From: Vibrio agarilyticus
GTDB lineage: Bacteria > Pseudomonadota > Gammaproteobacteria > Enterobacterales > Vibrionaceae
Assembly: GCF_012641465.1 (NCBI RefSeq)
Contig: NZ_JABAIK010000026.1
Coordinates: 1-42,948 of the forward strand
Direction: 5' to 3'
Length of the DNA stretch: 42,948 nt
Position numbers and translations under genes: made by a program. Under the pieces are notes generated by a model. That model was not told where the DNA came from. It searched no databases and was given only the letters and a program-made list of their open reading frames with translations. Below are positions 1-8,863 of the stretch, piece by piece; the stretch's first letter is position 1, and each line of letters opens with the position of its first letter.

Positions 1-233
1 GCGTAGTGGCGAGTTGGAGTGTCGTACTCTACGTGTGAAGTAGAGATAGTGATACCACGCTCACGCTCTTCAGGAGCGTTATCGATAGATGCGAAGTCAC
101 GAGCTGCACCGCCGTATACTTTAGCCAAAGTAGTACAGATAGCTGCTGTTAGAGTAGTTTTACCGTGGTCAACGTGGCCAATTGTACCAACGTTTACGTG
201 CGGTTTTACACGTTCAAATTTTTCTTTAGACAC
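1..233 (-). CDS. tuf: elongation factor Tu, N-terminal part (cut by window edge)
   Basis: EF-Tu delivers aminoacyl-tRNA to the ribosomal A site as a GTP complex. Only the first 77 codons are inside the window; the gene continues past base 1. The frame reads [20 protein letters not shown] and then the G1 loop GHVDHGKT at residues 19-26, followed by a switch I segment containing ERERGITI. The start is GTG at 231-233, with an AAGGAA ribosome binding site a few bases upstream. It is the last gene of the str operon, 152 bases after fusA. Vibrios usually carry two near-identical tuf genes, and the sequence here cannot say which copy this is. Confidence 0.97.
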   Translation of the reverse strand, partial: MSKEKFERVKPHVNVGTIGHVDHGKTTLTAAICTTLAKVYGGAARDFASIDNAPEERERGITISTSHVEYDTPTRHY

Positions 234-347
234 GTTCGTGTTCCTTCCTAGTTATGATTCACCGCGTACAGTATTGAACGCGGCGCGCCAGAAACTGACA
301 TTCTATGCGCCAACGAAAGCCAGCGCAATATTTCGGCGTATTGATCC

Positions 348-370
348 TGAAAAAATCATCGATTTTTTCA
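348..370. repeat. perfect 10-bp AT-rich inverted repeat between fusA and tuf
   Basis: Arms TGAAAAAATC (348-357) and GATTTTTTCA (361-370) are perfectly complementary around a 3-base loop. The repeat lies 15 bases after the fusA stop, in the 152-base fusA-tuf gap. Read in the operon direction it ends in a T run, so it could be a weak pause, processing or attenuation element. The stem has few GC pairs, so strong termination is unlikely. Confidence 0.55.
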
Positions 371-385
371 CCACAATCGCTTCGA

Positions 386-2485
386 TTAAAAACCGCGCTC
401 TGCGATGATCGCATCAGCCACGTTTTTAGGGACTTCTGCGTACTCGCTAAACTCCATAGAGTAAGAGGCACGCCCTTGCGTGGCGGAGCGCAGATCGGTC
501 GCATAACCAAACATTTGAGAAAGAGGCACTTGGGCACGAATAATTTTCAGACCCGCTACACCTTCATCCATACCTTCGATCATGCCGCGGCGACGGTTTA
601 AATCGCCAACCACATCACCCATCCAATCTTCCGGTGTGGTGACTTCAACTTTCATCATAGGTTCAAGAATGACAGGGCTAGCTTCAAGGCACCCCTTCTT
701 GAACGCCATCGAGCCGGCGATCTTAAACGCCATCTCGCTGGAGTCTACATCATGGTATGAACCGTCAAACAGGGTCGCTTTAATATCCAACACAGGATAA
801 CCTGCTAACACACCACTGTTCATCTGCTCTTCGATACCTTTCGCTACCGAACCGATGTATTCTTTTGGTACTGTACCGCCAACGATTTCATCAACGAAAA
901 CGAAACCCTGGCCAAGCTCAGCTGGCTCCAGTTTGATCCACACATGGCCATATTGACCACGCCCGCCAGATTGGCGCACAAACTTGCCTTCGACTTCCGC
1001 GTTACCACGAATGGTTTCACGATAAGCCACTTGAGGTTTACCAACGTTACAGTCAACGCTGAATTCGCGCTTCATACGATCGACGATAATATCTAGGTGA
1101 AGTTCACCCATACCCGAAATCAAAGTTTGACCGGTTTCGTCGTCTGTTTCCACGCGGAAAGACGGATCTTCTGCTGCCAGTTTACCCAGCGCAATGCCCA
1201 TTTTTTCTTGATCTGCTTTCGAGCGAGGCTCGACCGCAATTTGAATCACAGGCTCAGGGAATTCCATACGCTCTAGAATCACTTTGTGGTTCTGATCGCA
1301 CAGAGTATCGCCGGTGGTGACGTCTTTTAAGCCGATTGCAGCGGCAATATCACCCGCGCGAACTTCTTTGATCTCTTCACGCTTGTTTGCATGCATCTGA
1401 ACGATTCGACCAAAGCGTTCTTTTTTCTCTTTCACTGAGTTGTAAACAGCGTCACCAGAATTCACGACGCCAGAGTAGACGCGCATGAACGTCAGTGAGC
1501 CAACAAACGGGTCAGTGGCAATTTTAAACGCCAAAGCAGAAAACGGTTCGTTGTCATCAGCATGACGCTCAACTTCGTTTTCTTGCTCATCAGTGCCTTT
1601 GATGGCCGGCACATCCGCTGGCGATGGCAAGTACTCAACCACGGCGTCTAGTACGGCTTGAACACCTTTGTTCTTAAACGCCGAACCACACGTTGCGAGC
1701 ACAATTTCATTGTTGATGGTGCGAGTACGAAGAGCTTGTTTGATTTCTTCTTCTGACAATTCACCTTCTTCAAGGTATTTGTCCATTAGCTCTTCTGACG
1801 CTTCCGCAGCCGCTTCAACAAGATTGTTACGCCACTCATCAGCAAGGTCTTGCATGTCAGCTGGAATGTCTTCGTACGTGAACGACATGCCTTGATCGGC
1901 TTCATTCCAGTTGATCATTTTCATCTTGATAAGGTCGATGACACCTTGGAACTCTTCTTCCGCACCCACATTCAGTTGGATAGGAACAGGGTTCGCACCA
2001 AGACGATTTTTAATTTGGTCCACAACGCGTAAAAAGTCTGCGCCCGCACGGTCCATCTTATTGACGAATACCATACGAGGAACACCGTATTTATCAGCTT
2101 GACGCCATACAGTTTCAGACTGAGGTTCAACACCTGATGATCCACAGAAGACAACCACGGCACCGTCAAGTACACGAAGTGAGCGCTCTACTTCGATCGT
2201 AAAGTCAACGTGTCCTGGGGTATCGATGATGTTGATGCGATGATCTTGGAATTGTGCTTCCATACCACGCCAGAAGGTCGTCGTCGCAGCCGAGGTGATA
2301 GTGATACCACGCTCCTGCTCTTGCTCCATCCAGTCCATGGTGGCGGCACCATCGTGAACTTCGCCAATTTTGTGAGATAGGCCAGTGTAGAACAGAATAC
2401 GCTCAGTTGTGGTTGTTTTACCTGCATCTACGTGAGCACAAATACCGATATTGCGGTACAGCTCAATAGGAGTTTTACGAGCCAC
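386..2485 (-). CDS. fusA: elongation factor G
   Basis: EF-G is the translational GTPase that drives tRNA-mRNA translocation and, with ribosome recycling factor, splits ribosomes after termination. The 699 residues are close to the family length. The N-terminus has the P-loop AHVDAGKTT at about 17-25 and then the G-domain motifs DTPGH and NKMD. The rest matches EF-G domains II-V throughout, ending in AERGF. The start is GTG at 2483-2485 (GTG GCT CGT), with AGAGGA placed 7 bases upstream; E. coli uses ATG. It is the third gene of the str operon, 75 bases after rpsG and separated from it by a strong hairpin. Confidence 0.98.
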   Translation of the reverse strand: MARKTPIELYRNIGICAHVDAGKTTTTERILFYTGLSHKIGEVHDGAATMDWMEQEQERGITITSAATTTFWRGMEAQFQDHRINIIDTPGHVDFTIEVERSLRVLDGAVVVFCGSSGVEPQSETVWRQADKYGVPRMVFVNKMDRAGADFLRVVDQIKNRLGANPVPIQLNVGAEEEFQGVIDLIKMKMINWNEADQGMSFTYEDIPADMQDLADEWRNNLVEAAAEASEELMDKYLEEGELSEEEIKQALRTRTINNEIVLATCGSAFKNKGVQAVLDAVVEYLPSPADVPAIKGTDEQENEVERHADDNEPFSALAFKIATDPFVGSLTFMRVYSGVVNSGDAVYNSVKEKKERFGRIVQMHANKREEIKEVRAGDIAAAIGLKDVTTGDTLCDQNHKVILERMEFPEPVIQIAVEPRSKADQEKMGIALGKLAAEDPSFRVETDDETGQTLISGMGELHLDIIVDRMKREFSVDCNVGKPQVAYRETIRGNAEVEGKFVRQSGGRGQYGHVWIKLEPAELGQGFVFVDEIVGGTVPKEYIGSVAKGIEEQMNSGVLAGYPVLDIKATLFDGSYHDVDSSEMAFKIAGSMAFKKGCLEASPVILEPMMKVEVTTPEDWMGDVVGDLNRRRGMIEGMDEGVAGLKIIRAQVPLSQMFGYATDLRSATQGRASYSMEFSEYAEVPKNVADAIIAERGF

Positions 2486-2527
2486 GATTGTATCCTCTTA
2501 CTAAGGGAATCCTTAGAGTATAGAAAA

Positions 2528-2552
2528 GTGCTGCGAGGAAACCTCGCAGCAC
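2528..2552 (-). terminator. strong hairpin with U-rich tail between rpsG and fusA (possible attenuator)
   Basis: GTGCTGCGAGG (2528-2538) and CCTCGCAGCAC (2542-2552) form a perfect 11-bp GC-rich stem around a 3-base loop. It starts 8 bases after the rpsG stop codon. Read on the minus strand it is followed by TTTTCTATA. That has the shape of an intrinsic terminator, but fusA and tuf lie downstream in the same operon. Partial termination or an RNA processing site is therefore more likely than a full stop. No other promoter for fusA was obvious in the short gap. Confidence 0.6.
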
Positions 2553-2560
2553 AAAAGGTA

Positions 2561-3527
<967 letters not shown>

Positions 3528-3602
3528 CTAGCTCCTGATTTACTTGAAAGTAAGCTTGTGAAAAATCTATCCCCAACCACCGATGGCAGTTAGGGACGCA
3601 AA

Positions 3603-3631
3603 ATTCTATGCAGCAGTGAGAGGTGTGTCAA
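3603..3631 (-). promoter_or_regulatory. sigma-70 promoter of the str operon
   Basis: On the minus strand, a consensus -35 TTGACA (3626-3631) is followed by a 17-base spacer and a -10 TAGAAT (3603-3608). Transcription would start near 3596, about 72 bases before the rpsL ATG. A perfect -35, optimal spacing and a near-perfect -10 fit the high expression expected of ribosomal protein genes. Confidence 0.8.
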
Positions 3632-3651
3632 GAAATATACAGATCTTTTTT

Positions 3652-3688
3652 CCGCCAGCGCACGCTAACTCAAGGTTCGCGTTGGCGG
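3652..3688. repeat. GC-rich dyad between tusB and the str promoter
   Basis: Arms CCGCCAGCGC (3652-3661) and GCGTTGGCGG (3679-3688) pair with a single G-T or mismatch position and a 17-base loop. The dyad lies between the tusB stop and the -35 of the str promoter. Neither strand has a T run after the stem, so it is not a standard intrinsic terminator. Its role is unknown. Confidence 0.45.
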
Positions 3689-3714
3689 CATTAAAAGAAA
3701 ACATCAAAGAAGGA

Positions 3715-3990
3715 TTAAGCCCAGGTCGCGTTTTGTGAATGGGTTTCGGTCAATGCAACAAAGCCTGAAAAATCAACTTGCTGAATTTTGTTGCTAATCA
3801 ACGTCATTATGCCACGCGCGGTGACATCTTCGCTCAATGCATACAGCGAGCATGACGGCAACATAGCGTGCGCGTAGTGACTAGGATTGGCAAGGTACAC
3901 TGCCGCTTCAACCAACAGTACGACATCGCTTGAATGTATCAGTGGGCGCGCCGCTCGAAGGCCGCGTTCTGATTGAATGATATGAAGCAC
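3715..3990 (-). CDS. tusB: sulfur relay protein TusB
   Basis: TusB is part of the TusBCD complex that passes persulfide sulfur from TusA to TusE and MnmA for 2-thiouridine formation at tRNA position 34. The 91-residue product starts MLHIIQSERGLRAARPLI and ends near NATW, which matches the short DsrH/TusB family. Three GTG codons stand in a row at 3988-3996. I chose the third because it lies 7 bases after GGAG and gives the family's M-L-H start. The gene follows tusC by 13 bases and is the last of the yheO-tusDCB run. Confidence 0.9.
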   Translation of the reverse strand: MLHIIQSERGLRAARPLIHSSDVVLLVEAAVYLANPSHYAHAMLPSCSLYALSEDVTARGIMTLISNKIQQVDFSGFVALTETHSQNATWA

Positions 3991-4003
3991 CACCACTCTC
4001 CGC

Positions 4004-4357
4004 TTAAAAAGTTAATACTTTACTGGCTCGGCCAAAGGCCACTTGCAGCGCTTCATCATCAAGTAGACTGGCATCGCAAACCAAATCCGCTTGCGCCACA
4101 CCAAGCTCATCTAAGCTACGGCGCGCCACATAAACACATTCGATATCGTATAACTCAAACAGCTTAAACATTGGCGCATAGTCTTTGCTTAAAATCCCTT
4201 GAGGTTGCTGCCCTTTAAGCAATTGCAATACGCCATCACCGATAAAAATGACTTGAATATCTTCGCTGTAAGCCGAAGCAGCCAATACTGCATCTACCCC
4301 TTCGCGGCCGGCGGCGCTGTCATGAGGGCTTGACGTAAACACAAACGTTACACTCAA
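4004..4357 (-). CDS. tusC: sulfur relay protein TusC
   Basis: TusC is the DsrF-like subunit of the TusBCD heterohexamer in tRNA 2-thiolation. The 117 residues contain the family pattern [19 protein letters not shown], then [10 protein letters not shown] and [16 protein letters not shown]. The best start is TTG at 4355-4357, overlapping the tusD stop by 4 bases (TTGA). This aligns with the N-terminus of E. coli TusC and no in-frame ATG lies nearby. Translation is probably coupled to tusD, because only a weak ribosome binding site is visible. Confidence 0.93.
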   Translation of the reverse strand: MSVTFVFTSSPHDSAAGREGVDAVLAASAYSEDIQVIFIGDGVLQLLKGQQPQGILSKDYAPMFKLFELYDIECVYVARRSLDELGVAQADLVCDASLLDDEALQVAFGRASKVLTF

Positions 4358-4746
4358 AACTGCACCACTCTGTCTTGTGTCAATAAGGCTTCCGCCAAAG
4401 CGCCAAGTCCCGCCTGAGTGAAGTCATCAGCCAAATTAGTCCCATCCAGCTGATGTAACTGCGCTTCTGCCTTTCCGACAACGCCGCGACGCAGCGATGC
4501 GGCGACGCAGGTTTCAAGGCGAACATCATGATCATGCGCCAAGGTTTGCCATGCAGCGACCAAATCAAACTCATCATTTGCAGGCACCGTCAAACTGTTA
4601 CCGTTGGTCACGCCATCTTGATAAAAAAAGACGCTCACTAACGTATGGCCGCGTTCAATCAACGCGTTAGCAAAACAATACGCATTGCGCGCTGATTGTG
4701 AACCATAAACGCCCCCATTCACCACTAGGGAATAGCGCAAGCTCAC
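4354..4746 (-). CDS. tusD: sulfur relay protein TusD, sulfurtransferase subunit
   Basis: TusD carries the catalytic cysteine of the TusBCD sulfur relay that feeds MnmA. The 130-residue product starts [20 protein letters not shown]. It contains the active-site context [12 protein letters not shown], with the cysteine at residue 80 (the family position corresponds to Cys78 of E. coli). The start is GTG at 4744-4746, overlapping the yheO stop by 4 bases (GTGA); the nearest purine-rich sequence is GAGG about 10 bases upstream. It also overlaps tusC downstream, so the tus genes are tightly coupled. Confidence 0.95.
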   Translation of the reverse strand: MSLRYSLVVNGGVYGSQSARNAYCFANALIERGHTLVSVFFYQDGVTNGNSLTVPANDEFDLVAAWQTLAHDHDVRLETCVAASLRRGVVGKAEAQLHQLDGTNLADDFTQAGLGALAEALLTQDRVVQF

Positions 4747-5465
4747 TTTTCGTCATCCTCGGTTTTACGTTGACGTATATAAAGGTAAACCGTGTGCTTT
4801 GAGATATTGAGCCTATCTGCGACTCGGTTAATCGCGTCTTTAATATCAAAGATCCCTTTATCAAACAGTTCCATCACGATTTGGCGATTTTTAGTATTGT
4901 TTGATACCGATTTATCGGCATTAATCTCTTCAATGGTGCGCTCTACCGTTTGGTCTACCAGCTCTTCCACATCACTGGCAAAGTTCACCGATGACGCAGC
5001 CTGCTTGGCTTCTTCGTTGGGAAGAAATGACTGCAATACTTGCGAGAATGGCGCGTCAAGATTGACGTTGACGCACAAAAGACCAATCACGCGATTATCA
5101 CCATTGCGAATCGCAACCGTGATTGACTTCATCAGCACGCCGCCTTTTGCACGCGTGAAATACGAACGAGAAAAGTTGCGCTCGGAGCCTTCAATGTCTC
5201 GCAACATTTTTAGCGCCAAATCCGTGATAGGCGAACCGACTTGGCGACCGGTGTTTTCACCGTTGGCAATTTTAATTGCCGACGTATTCAGATCTTCAAG
5301 CGAGTGCAATACGATCTCACAAAATGGCCCAATCAAACTGGCAATGCCATCGACCACAGCCTCGTAGGATTTCAAAATGATCTTGTCGTACTCGGTAAAT
5401 GGCATCACATGGACAGATTCCATCTCAAGTAACATATCGACATTGACAGTATCAGTGGTTGTCAC
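4743..5465 (-). CDS. yheO: YheO-like PAS and helix-turn-helix regulator
   Basis: This 240-residue protein matches the YheO family of predicted DNA-binding regulators. An N-terminal YheO-type PAS-like domain spans about 28-140 ([46 protein letters not shown]). A C-terminal helix-turn-helix at about 190-235 contains [20 protein letters not shown]. The GTG start is preceded by AAGG at 7 bases and gives an N-terminus comparable in length to E. coli YheO. It leads the tus genes, overlapping tusD by 4 bases. Its ligand and targets are not known; co-transcription suggests a link to sulfur or tRNA thiolation, but this is inference. Confidence 0.9.
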   Translation of the reverse strand: MTTTDTVNVDMLLEMESVHVMPFTEYDKIILKSYEAVVDGIASLIGPFCEIVLHSLEDLNTSAIKIANGENTGRQVGSPITDLALKMLRDIEGSERNFSRSYFTRAKGGVLMKSITVAIRNGDNRVIGLLCVNVNLDAPFSQVLQSFLPNEEAKQAASSVNFASDVEELVDQTVERTIEEINADKSVSNNTKNRQIVMELFDKGIFDIKDAINRVADRLNISKHTVYLYIRQRKTEDDEK

Positions 5466-5561
5466 GTTGGGACCTTACAGCTAGCTCAAAAAATTGGGGT
5501 AAGTTTATCAGAAAATTTTAAAGAAGCCGCCTCTCGAATTAACAACAAGTGACCAAGAACA

Positions 5562-5590
5562 AAAAAAGACCCGTAAAACGGGTCTTTATC
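5562..5590 (-). terminator. intrinsic terminator downstream of fkpA
   Basis: AAAGACCCG (5565-5573) and CGGGTCTTT (5579-5587) form a perfect 9-bp stem around a 5-base loop. On the minus strand it is followed by a run of T, so it should end fkpA transcription. It lies between the fkpA stop and the yheO start. Confidence 0.85.
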
Positions 5591-5655
5591 TTCCTTTATA
5601 ACCAGATTAATTGACGTTTCAGCTTCACATAGGAAGGGAATACGTCACATCTCGC

Positions 5656-6438
5656 TTATTGTGCCGCAGGCTCGTCTTCAATACCGATCAGCTCAACTTC
5701 AAACACAAGTGTTGAATTAGCTGGAATGGTTGGTGTGTCTTGCTCGCCGTATGCAAGCTCTGGCGGGATCACAAACTTGAATTTTGAACCGACAGGCATC
5801 AATTGGACGCCTTCAGTCCAACCGGAAATCACGCGATTTAGCGGGAACACTGCAGGTTCACCACGATCGTAAGAGCTGTCAAATTGAGTGCCGTCAGTCA
5901 ATGTGCCTTTGTAATGAACTTTGACTGTGTCAGTGTCTTTTGGTGTCGTGCCTTCGGCTGGTGTAATGACTTGATACATCAAACCACTTTCCGTTGTTGT
6001 CACACCGTCTTGCTTGGCAAAATCGGCACGGAAGTCATCACCGACTTTCTTAGCCGCTTGTGCTTTTTCTGCCGCTTGCTTTTGCATATTTTCCGCAACA
6101 CGCTGATCCAGTGCTTGAAGCACTTCACGAGTTTGCTCTTCGGTCATCTCGGCTTTGCCAGCAAAAACATCTTCGATACCTTTAAGTACCATGGTTTTAT
6201 CAAGCGTAATGCCAATTTCGCTTGGTTTATCCAAGCTGGCACTCAAATAATTGGCGAACGACACACCAATTGCGTAAGCTGCTTCTGCATTTTCATTTTC
6301 AAATACAACGGTTTGACCTGCATCCTCAACCACTTCTGCCACTTGCGGTGCTGGCTCAGTTTTCGCTTCTTCTTGTTGGCACCCCACAGCAAACATCACG
6401 GTTGCGGCAAGAAGCGATACTTTAAACATAGATTTCAT
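5656..6438 (-). CDS. fkpA: FKBP-type peptidyl-prolyl isomerase FkpA, predicted lipoprotein
   Basis: FkpA is an envelope peptidyl-prolyl cis-trans isomerase and chaperone. The 260 residues comprise an N-terminal signal, a helical dimerisation region (about 40-140) and a C-terminal FKBP domain (about 150-250) with VKVHYKGTLTDGTQFDSSYDR, ISGWTEG and IPPELAYGE. I chose the ATG at 6436-6438 because GGAG lies 6 bases upstream; an open extension to 6534 has no such support. The signal ends FAVGC with Cys20, followed by an acidic, Pro-rich linker. This looks like a lipobox, whereas E. coli FkpA is soluble periplasmic. The gene diverges from the WD40 lipoprotein gene. Confidence 0.93.
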   Translation of the reverse strand: MKSMFKVSLLAATVMFAVGCQQEEAKTEPAPQVAEVVEDAGQTVVFENENAEAAYAIGVSFANYLSASLDKPSEIGITLDKTMVLKGIEDVFAGKAEMTEEQTREVLQALDQRVAENMQKQAAEKAQAAKKVGDDFRADFAKQDGVTTTESGLMYQVITPAEGTTPKDTDTVKVHYKGTLTDGTQFDSSYDRGEPAVFPLNRVISGWTEGVQLMPVGSKFKFVIPPELAYGEQDTPTIPANSTLVFEVELIGIEDEPAAQ

Positions 6439-6619
6439 TGATTTCTCCAAATTTTGGTCAAACTTTCGACGTTTGCTAGTGATGCCCAATATCCTCGCGG
6501 CAATCGACCAACAAACTCGAGTCACGGTGCACAAAATAGCACTGCGATTGAGCGAAGAGTGGTGTTATACCAATATACTAGCGATAAGTCTTAGGGGACA
6601 AACCGGAATATTAGATGTA

Positions 6620-7612
6620 ATGCAAAGAATTTATCATTCCCTACTCTTCATTGTTGTTGCAACCTCGCTAACTGGCTGCTTTTTTTTCCAAAAACGAGAG
6701 GTCGCGCGCTGGGAAATTGCCCCACAAGGCTCGACAAGCTTCGCGCTCAGCCGTGATGGACGCTTTGGATTACTCTACGCCACCCCACAGGCATTGCTGC
6801 TTTGGGATTTAGTCGCGAATCAGCCACTTGCAAAACTCGGCCCGCAAGATAGTCAGCATAGTGTCGTATCCCATATTCAGTTTTCCGATAATGGGCGCTA
6901 TGCCGTCACCGCGAGTCAAAACAATTTTGCGGTTTGGGATCTTGCCTTCACTCAAGCGAAAGGGCTCTGGTCGATTGCCGATGGCGTTATTCGCGATATT
7001 GATATTGCCAGTGACGGACAACAGATCCTGCTTGGCCTCTCTAATGGCAAAGCCATCTTTGTCAACTTAGTCACCGGAGTGCGTATGGAGTTCCTTGCGC
7101 ATGCAGAAAAAGTCAATTCTGTTGCGCTTTCAGCCAATGGACGATACGCGCTCACAGGGGGCAACGATCACTTTGCTTATTTATGGGATACCAAAACAGG
7201 GCAAATTTTAAAACGATTTGAGCATAATCAACGCGTTGTTCGTGTTGCGTTACAACGCGATGGTACGATGGCTTTTACTGCCGATGGTGGCAATACCGCA
7301 ACGCTTTGGCCATTAGAAGCCTCACAGGAAACTCAGGAATTAAAGAGTTGGTCACGCCAGCTCATTTTTTCCAGCGCACGCTTTTCAGATGACGGTTCCC
7401 TTCTTGTGACTGGCAGTCCTTCTGGAGAGGTTGTCGTATGGCAAACTGCCTCCGGTGAACAAATGGAACGCTTTTCTGTCGAGCCATTAAAAGATGCTCG
7501 CCCCGCGCGCGCGGTAGTGTATGATGCCGCCTTTGATTCCCAACACCGCGTCATTTCCGCCAGCTCTGCTGGCATTGCACAAGCGTGGCCATTAGAGAAA
7601 GACTATGACTGA
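6620..7612 (+). CDS. WD40-repeat lipoprotein, probable seven-bladed propeller
   Basis: The function is unknown. I start the 330-residue product at the ATG at 6620 because it gives a clean lipoprotein signal: a hydrophobic stretch and then LTGC with Cys20. The residue after Cys is Phe, so outer-membrane retention is the default expectation. Seven WD40-like units can be counted, each with a D/N-G-containing turn and most ending in a W-D or W-P type strand (for example LLLWDL, FAVWDL, AYLWDT, ATLWPL, VVVWQT, AQAWPL). That number would close one beta-propeller. It overlaps slyX by 8 bases, so the two are co-translated. E. coli has no gene here. A scaffold role in an envelope complex is inference. 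Confidence 0.85.
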   Translation: MQRIYHSLLFIVVATSLTGCFFFQKREVARWEIAPQGSTSFALSRDGRFGLLYATPQALLLWDLVANQPLAKLGPQDSQHSVVSHIQFSDNGRYAVTASQNNFAVWDLAFTQAKGLWSIADGVIRDIDIASDGQQILLGLSNGKAIFVNLVTGVRMEFLAHAEKVNSVALSANGRYALTGGNDHFAYLWDTKTGQILKRFEHNQRVVRVALQRDGTMAFTADGGNTATLWPLEASQETQELKSWSRQLIFSSARFSDDGSLLVTGSPSGEVVVWQTASGEQMERFSVEPLKDARPARAVVYDAAFDSQHRVISASSAGIAQAWPLEKDYD

Positions 7613-7832
7613 TCGACAAACTGAGCAGATGGAAGCACGCCTTAACGATTTAGAGTGTCAGGTTGCTTTTCAAGAACAAACCATAGAAGCCTTAAATGAT
7701 GCATTGGCGCAGCAGCAATTGTTAATCGCAAAGATGCAAGATCAAATGAAGTTTGTGGTAGGCAAAATGAAAAATATCGACCATTCCAATATGGCCGATC
7801 CGGCGAAAGAGCCACCGCCGCCGCACTATTGA
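7605..7832 (+). CDS. slyX: SlyX family protein
   Basis: SlyX is a small conserved protein of unknown function, named for its position next to slyD. The 75-residue product is almost entirely a predicted coiled coil with heptads of Leu, Ile and Met between residues 8 and 55, followed by the typical C-terminal tail PPPPHY. The ATG at 7605 lies inside the end of the WD40 lipoprotein gene, so translation is probably coupled. A bidirectional terminator follows 38 bases after the stop. Confidence 0.93.
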   Translation: MTDRQTEQMEARLNDLECQVAFQEQTIEALNDALAQQQLLIAKMQDQMKFVVGKMKNIDHSNMADPAKEPPPPHY

Positions 7833-7870
7833 TCGGAAAATAGTTCTGTAATCAGATATGACACCAAATA

Positions 7871-7899
7871 AAAAAACGCAGGCAAAACCTGCGTTTTTT
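7871..7899. terminator. bidirectional terminator between slyX and slyD
   Basis: AAAAAACGCAGG (7871-7882) and CCTGCGTTTTTT (7888-7899) form a perfect 12-bp stem around a 5-base loop, with A and T runs on both flanks. It can terminate slyX on the plus strand and slyD on the minus strand. Confidence 0.92.
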
Positions 7900-7909
7900 A
7901 TTTGAGATA

Positions 7910-8497
7910 TTAGTGAGCGTGAGAACCACAACCACCGCCACCACAGCACTGGTGATCATCGGCTTTTTTCTCACCACCACAGCAGCCACCCTCATGATCG
8001 TGATCATGGTCGTGACCGCCACAGCAACCGCCGCCTTGATGAATATGACCGTGCGCGATTTCGTCTTCTGTTGCATGGCGAATCGCCACAACCTCAACCG
8101 CAAACTTCAATGTTTGGCCTGCTAGCATGTGATTGCCGTCGACCACAACTTCATCGCCATCCACTTCAGTTACTTCAACAGGAATTGGACCTTGGTCGGT
8201 GTCGGCAAGAAAACGCATGCCCACTTCAATTTGGTCAACACCTTGAAATACATCGGCAGGAACGCGCTGTACTAGAGCGTCGTCATGCTCACCATAAGCT
8301 TCTTCTGGGCCCACAGTAATTTCAAATTTGTCACCAACAGCTTTGCCGTCGAGTGCATTTTCTAAACCAGGGATAAGATTATCGTGACCGTGCAGGTAAT
8401 CAAGAGGGGCTTCAACCGTTGATTCATCTACGACAACGCCTTCTTCAAGCATAACTTTATAAGCCAGGCTTACTACGACGTCTTTTTCAATTTTCAT
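7910..8497 (-). CDS. slyD: FKBP-type peptidyl-prolyl isomerase and metallochaperone SlyD
   Basis: SlyD is a cytoplasmic prolyl isomerase and chaperone with an IF domain. It also supplies nickel for hydrogenase maturation in enterobacteria. The 195 residues hold the split FKBP fold at about 1-70 and 125-150, the IF insert between (FEITVGPEEAYGEHDD to VDGNHMLAGQTL), and a C-terminal tail from about residue 150 very rich in His and Cys. The tail contains CCGGHDHDHDHEGGCCGG and a second CC-rich cluster, a clear metal-binding region. The ATG at 8495-8497 has GGAG 5 bases upstream; an upstream GTG at 8503 overlaps that site and is rejected. Confidence 0.96.
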   Translation of the reverse strand: MKIEKDVVVSLAYKVMLEEGVVVDESTVEAPLDYLHGHDNLIPGLENALDGKAVGDKFEITVGPEEAYGEHDDALVQRVPADVFQGVDQIEVGMRFLADTDQGPIPVEVTEVDGDEVVVDGNHMLAGQTLKFAVEVVAIRHATEDEIAHGHIHQGGGCCGGHDHDHDHEGGCCGGEKKADDHQCCGGGGCGSHAH

Positions 8498-8658
8498 AAT
8501 CACTCCAAAGAGATTGACGAGATGAAAAGCCTCATCTCAATTTCGATGACGGAACACGCTTAGCGTCATGGTCTGCTTTAAACACTCAAATGCCACAACA
8601 AATCAGAGACCACTAAGTGAATGTGGCTATATTATGGGGATCAATTGTCGAAACACAA

Positions 8659-8862
8659 TCAATCAGGTCGAAAAATTCCAATCATGGTTTGCTCTTGGTG
8701 TCCGCTTTTTTCCACAGATTGGGGTAAACGCTGTTGTACAAAGTCACATTCAACACACTCAACCCATTCAATATTCGACGCAATCCACCAGCGCAACACA
8801 TCTTGCTGCTGACAAGACGGGCAGCGTGCCTCGGCAATAAAACGTTTTTTTATACTGACCAT
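8659..8862 (-). CDS. yheV: YheV family putative zinc-ribbon protein
   Basis: This small protein of 67 residues is a member of the YheV family, whose function is unknown. It contains CPSCQQQD near residue 14 and CVECDF near residue 36, two CxxC pairs that suggest a zinc ribbon. It ends in IGIFRPD, close to the conserved C-terminus of E. coli YheV. The ATG at 8860-8862 lies 1 base after the kefB stop, so it is the last gene of a kefG-kefB-yheV operon, the same order as in E. coli. Confidence 0.9.
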   Translation of the reverse strand: MVSIKKRFIAEARCPSCQQQDVLRWWIASNIEWVECVECDFVQQRLPQSVEKSGHQEQTMIGIFRPD

Positions 8863-8863
8863 A

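Noticed and set aside
3652-3688. GC-rich dyad as a tusB terminator
   Set aside because: No T run follows the stem on either strand, so it is listed only as a dyad.
4792-5367. 191-codon plus-strand open frame opposite yheO
   Set aside because: It is antisense to a clear YheO homologue, has no family resemblance and no ribosome binding site; it is a shadow of the real gene.
5884-6441. 185-codon plus-strand open frame opposite fkpA
   Set aside because: It is antisense to the FKBP domain and helical region of FkpA and rich in Cys, Phe and His in a way typical of antisense frames.
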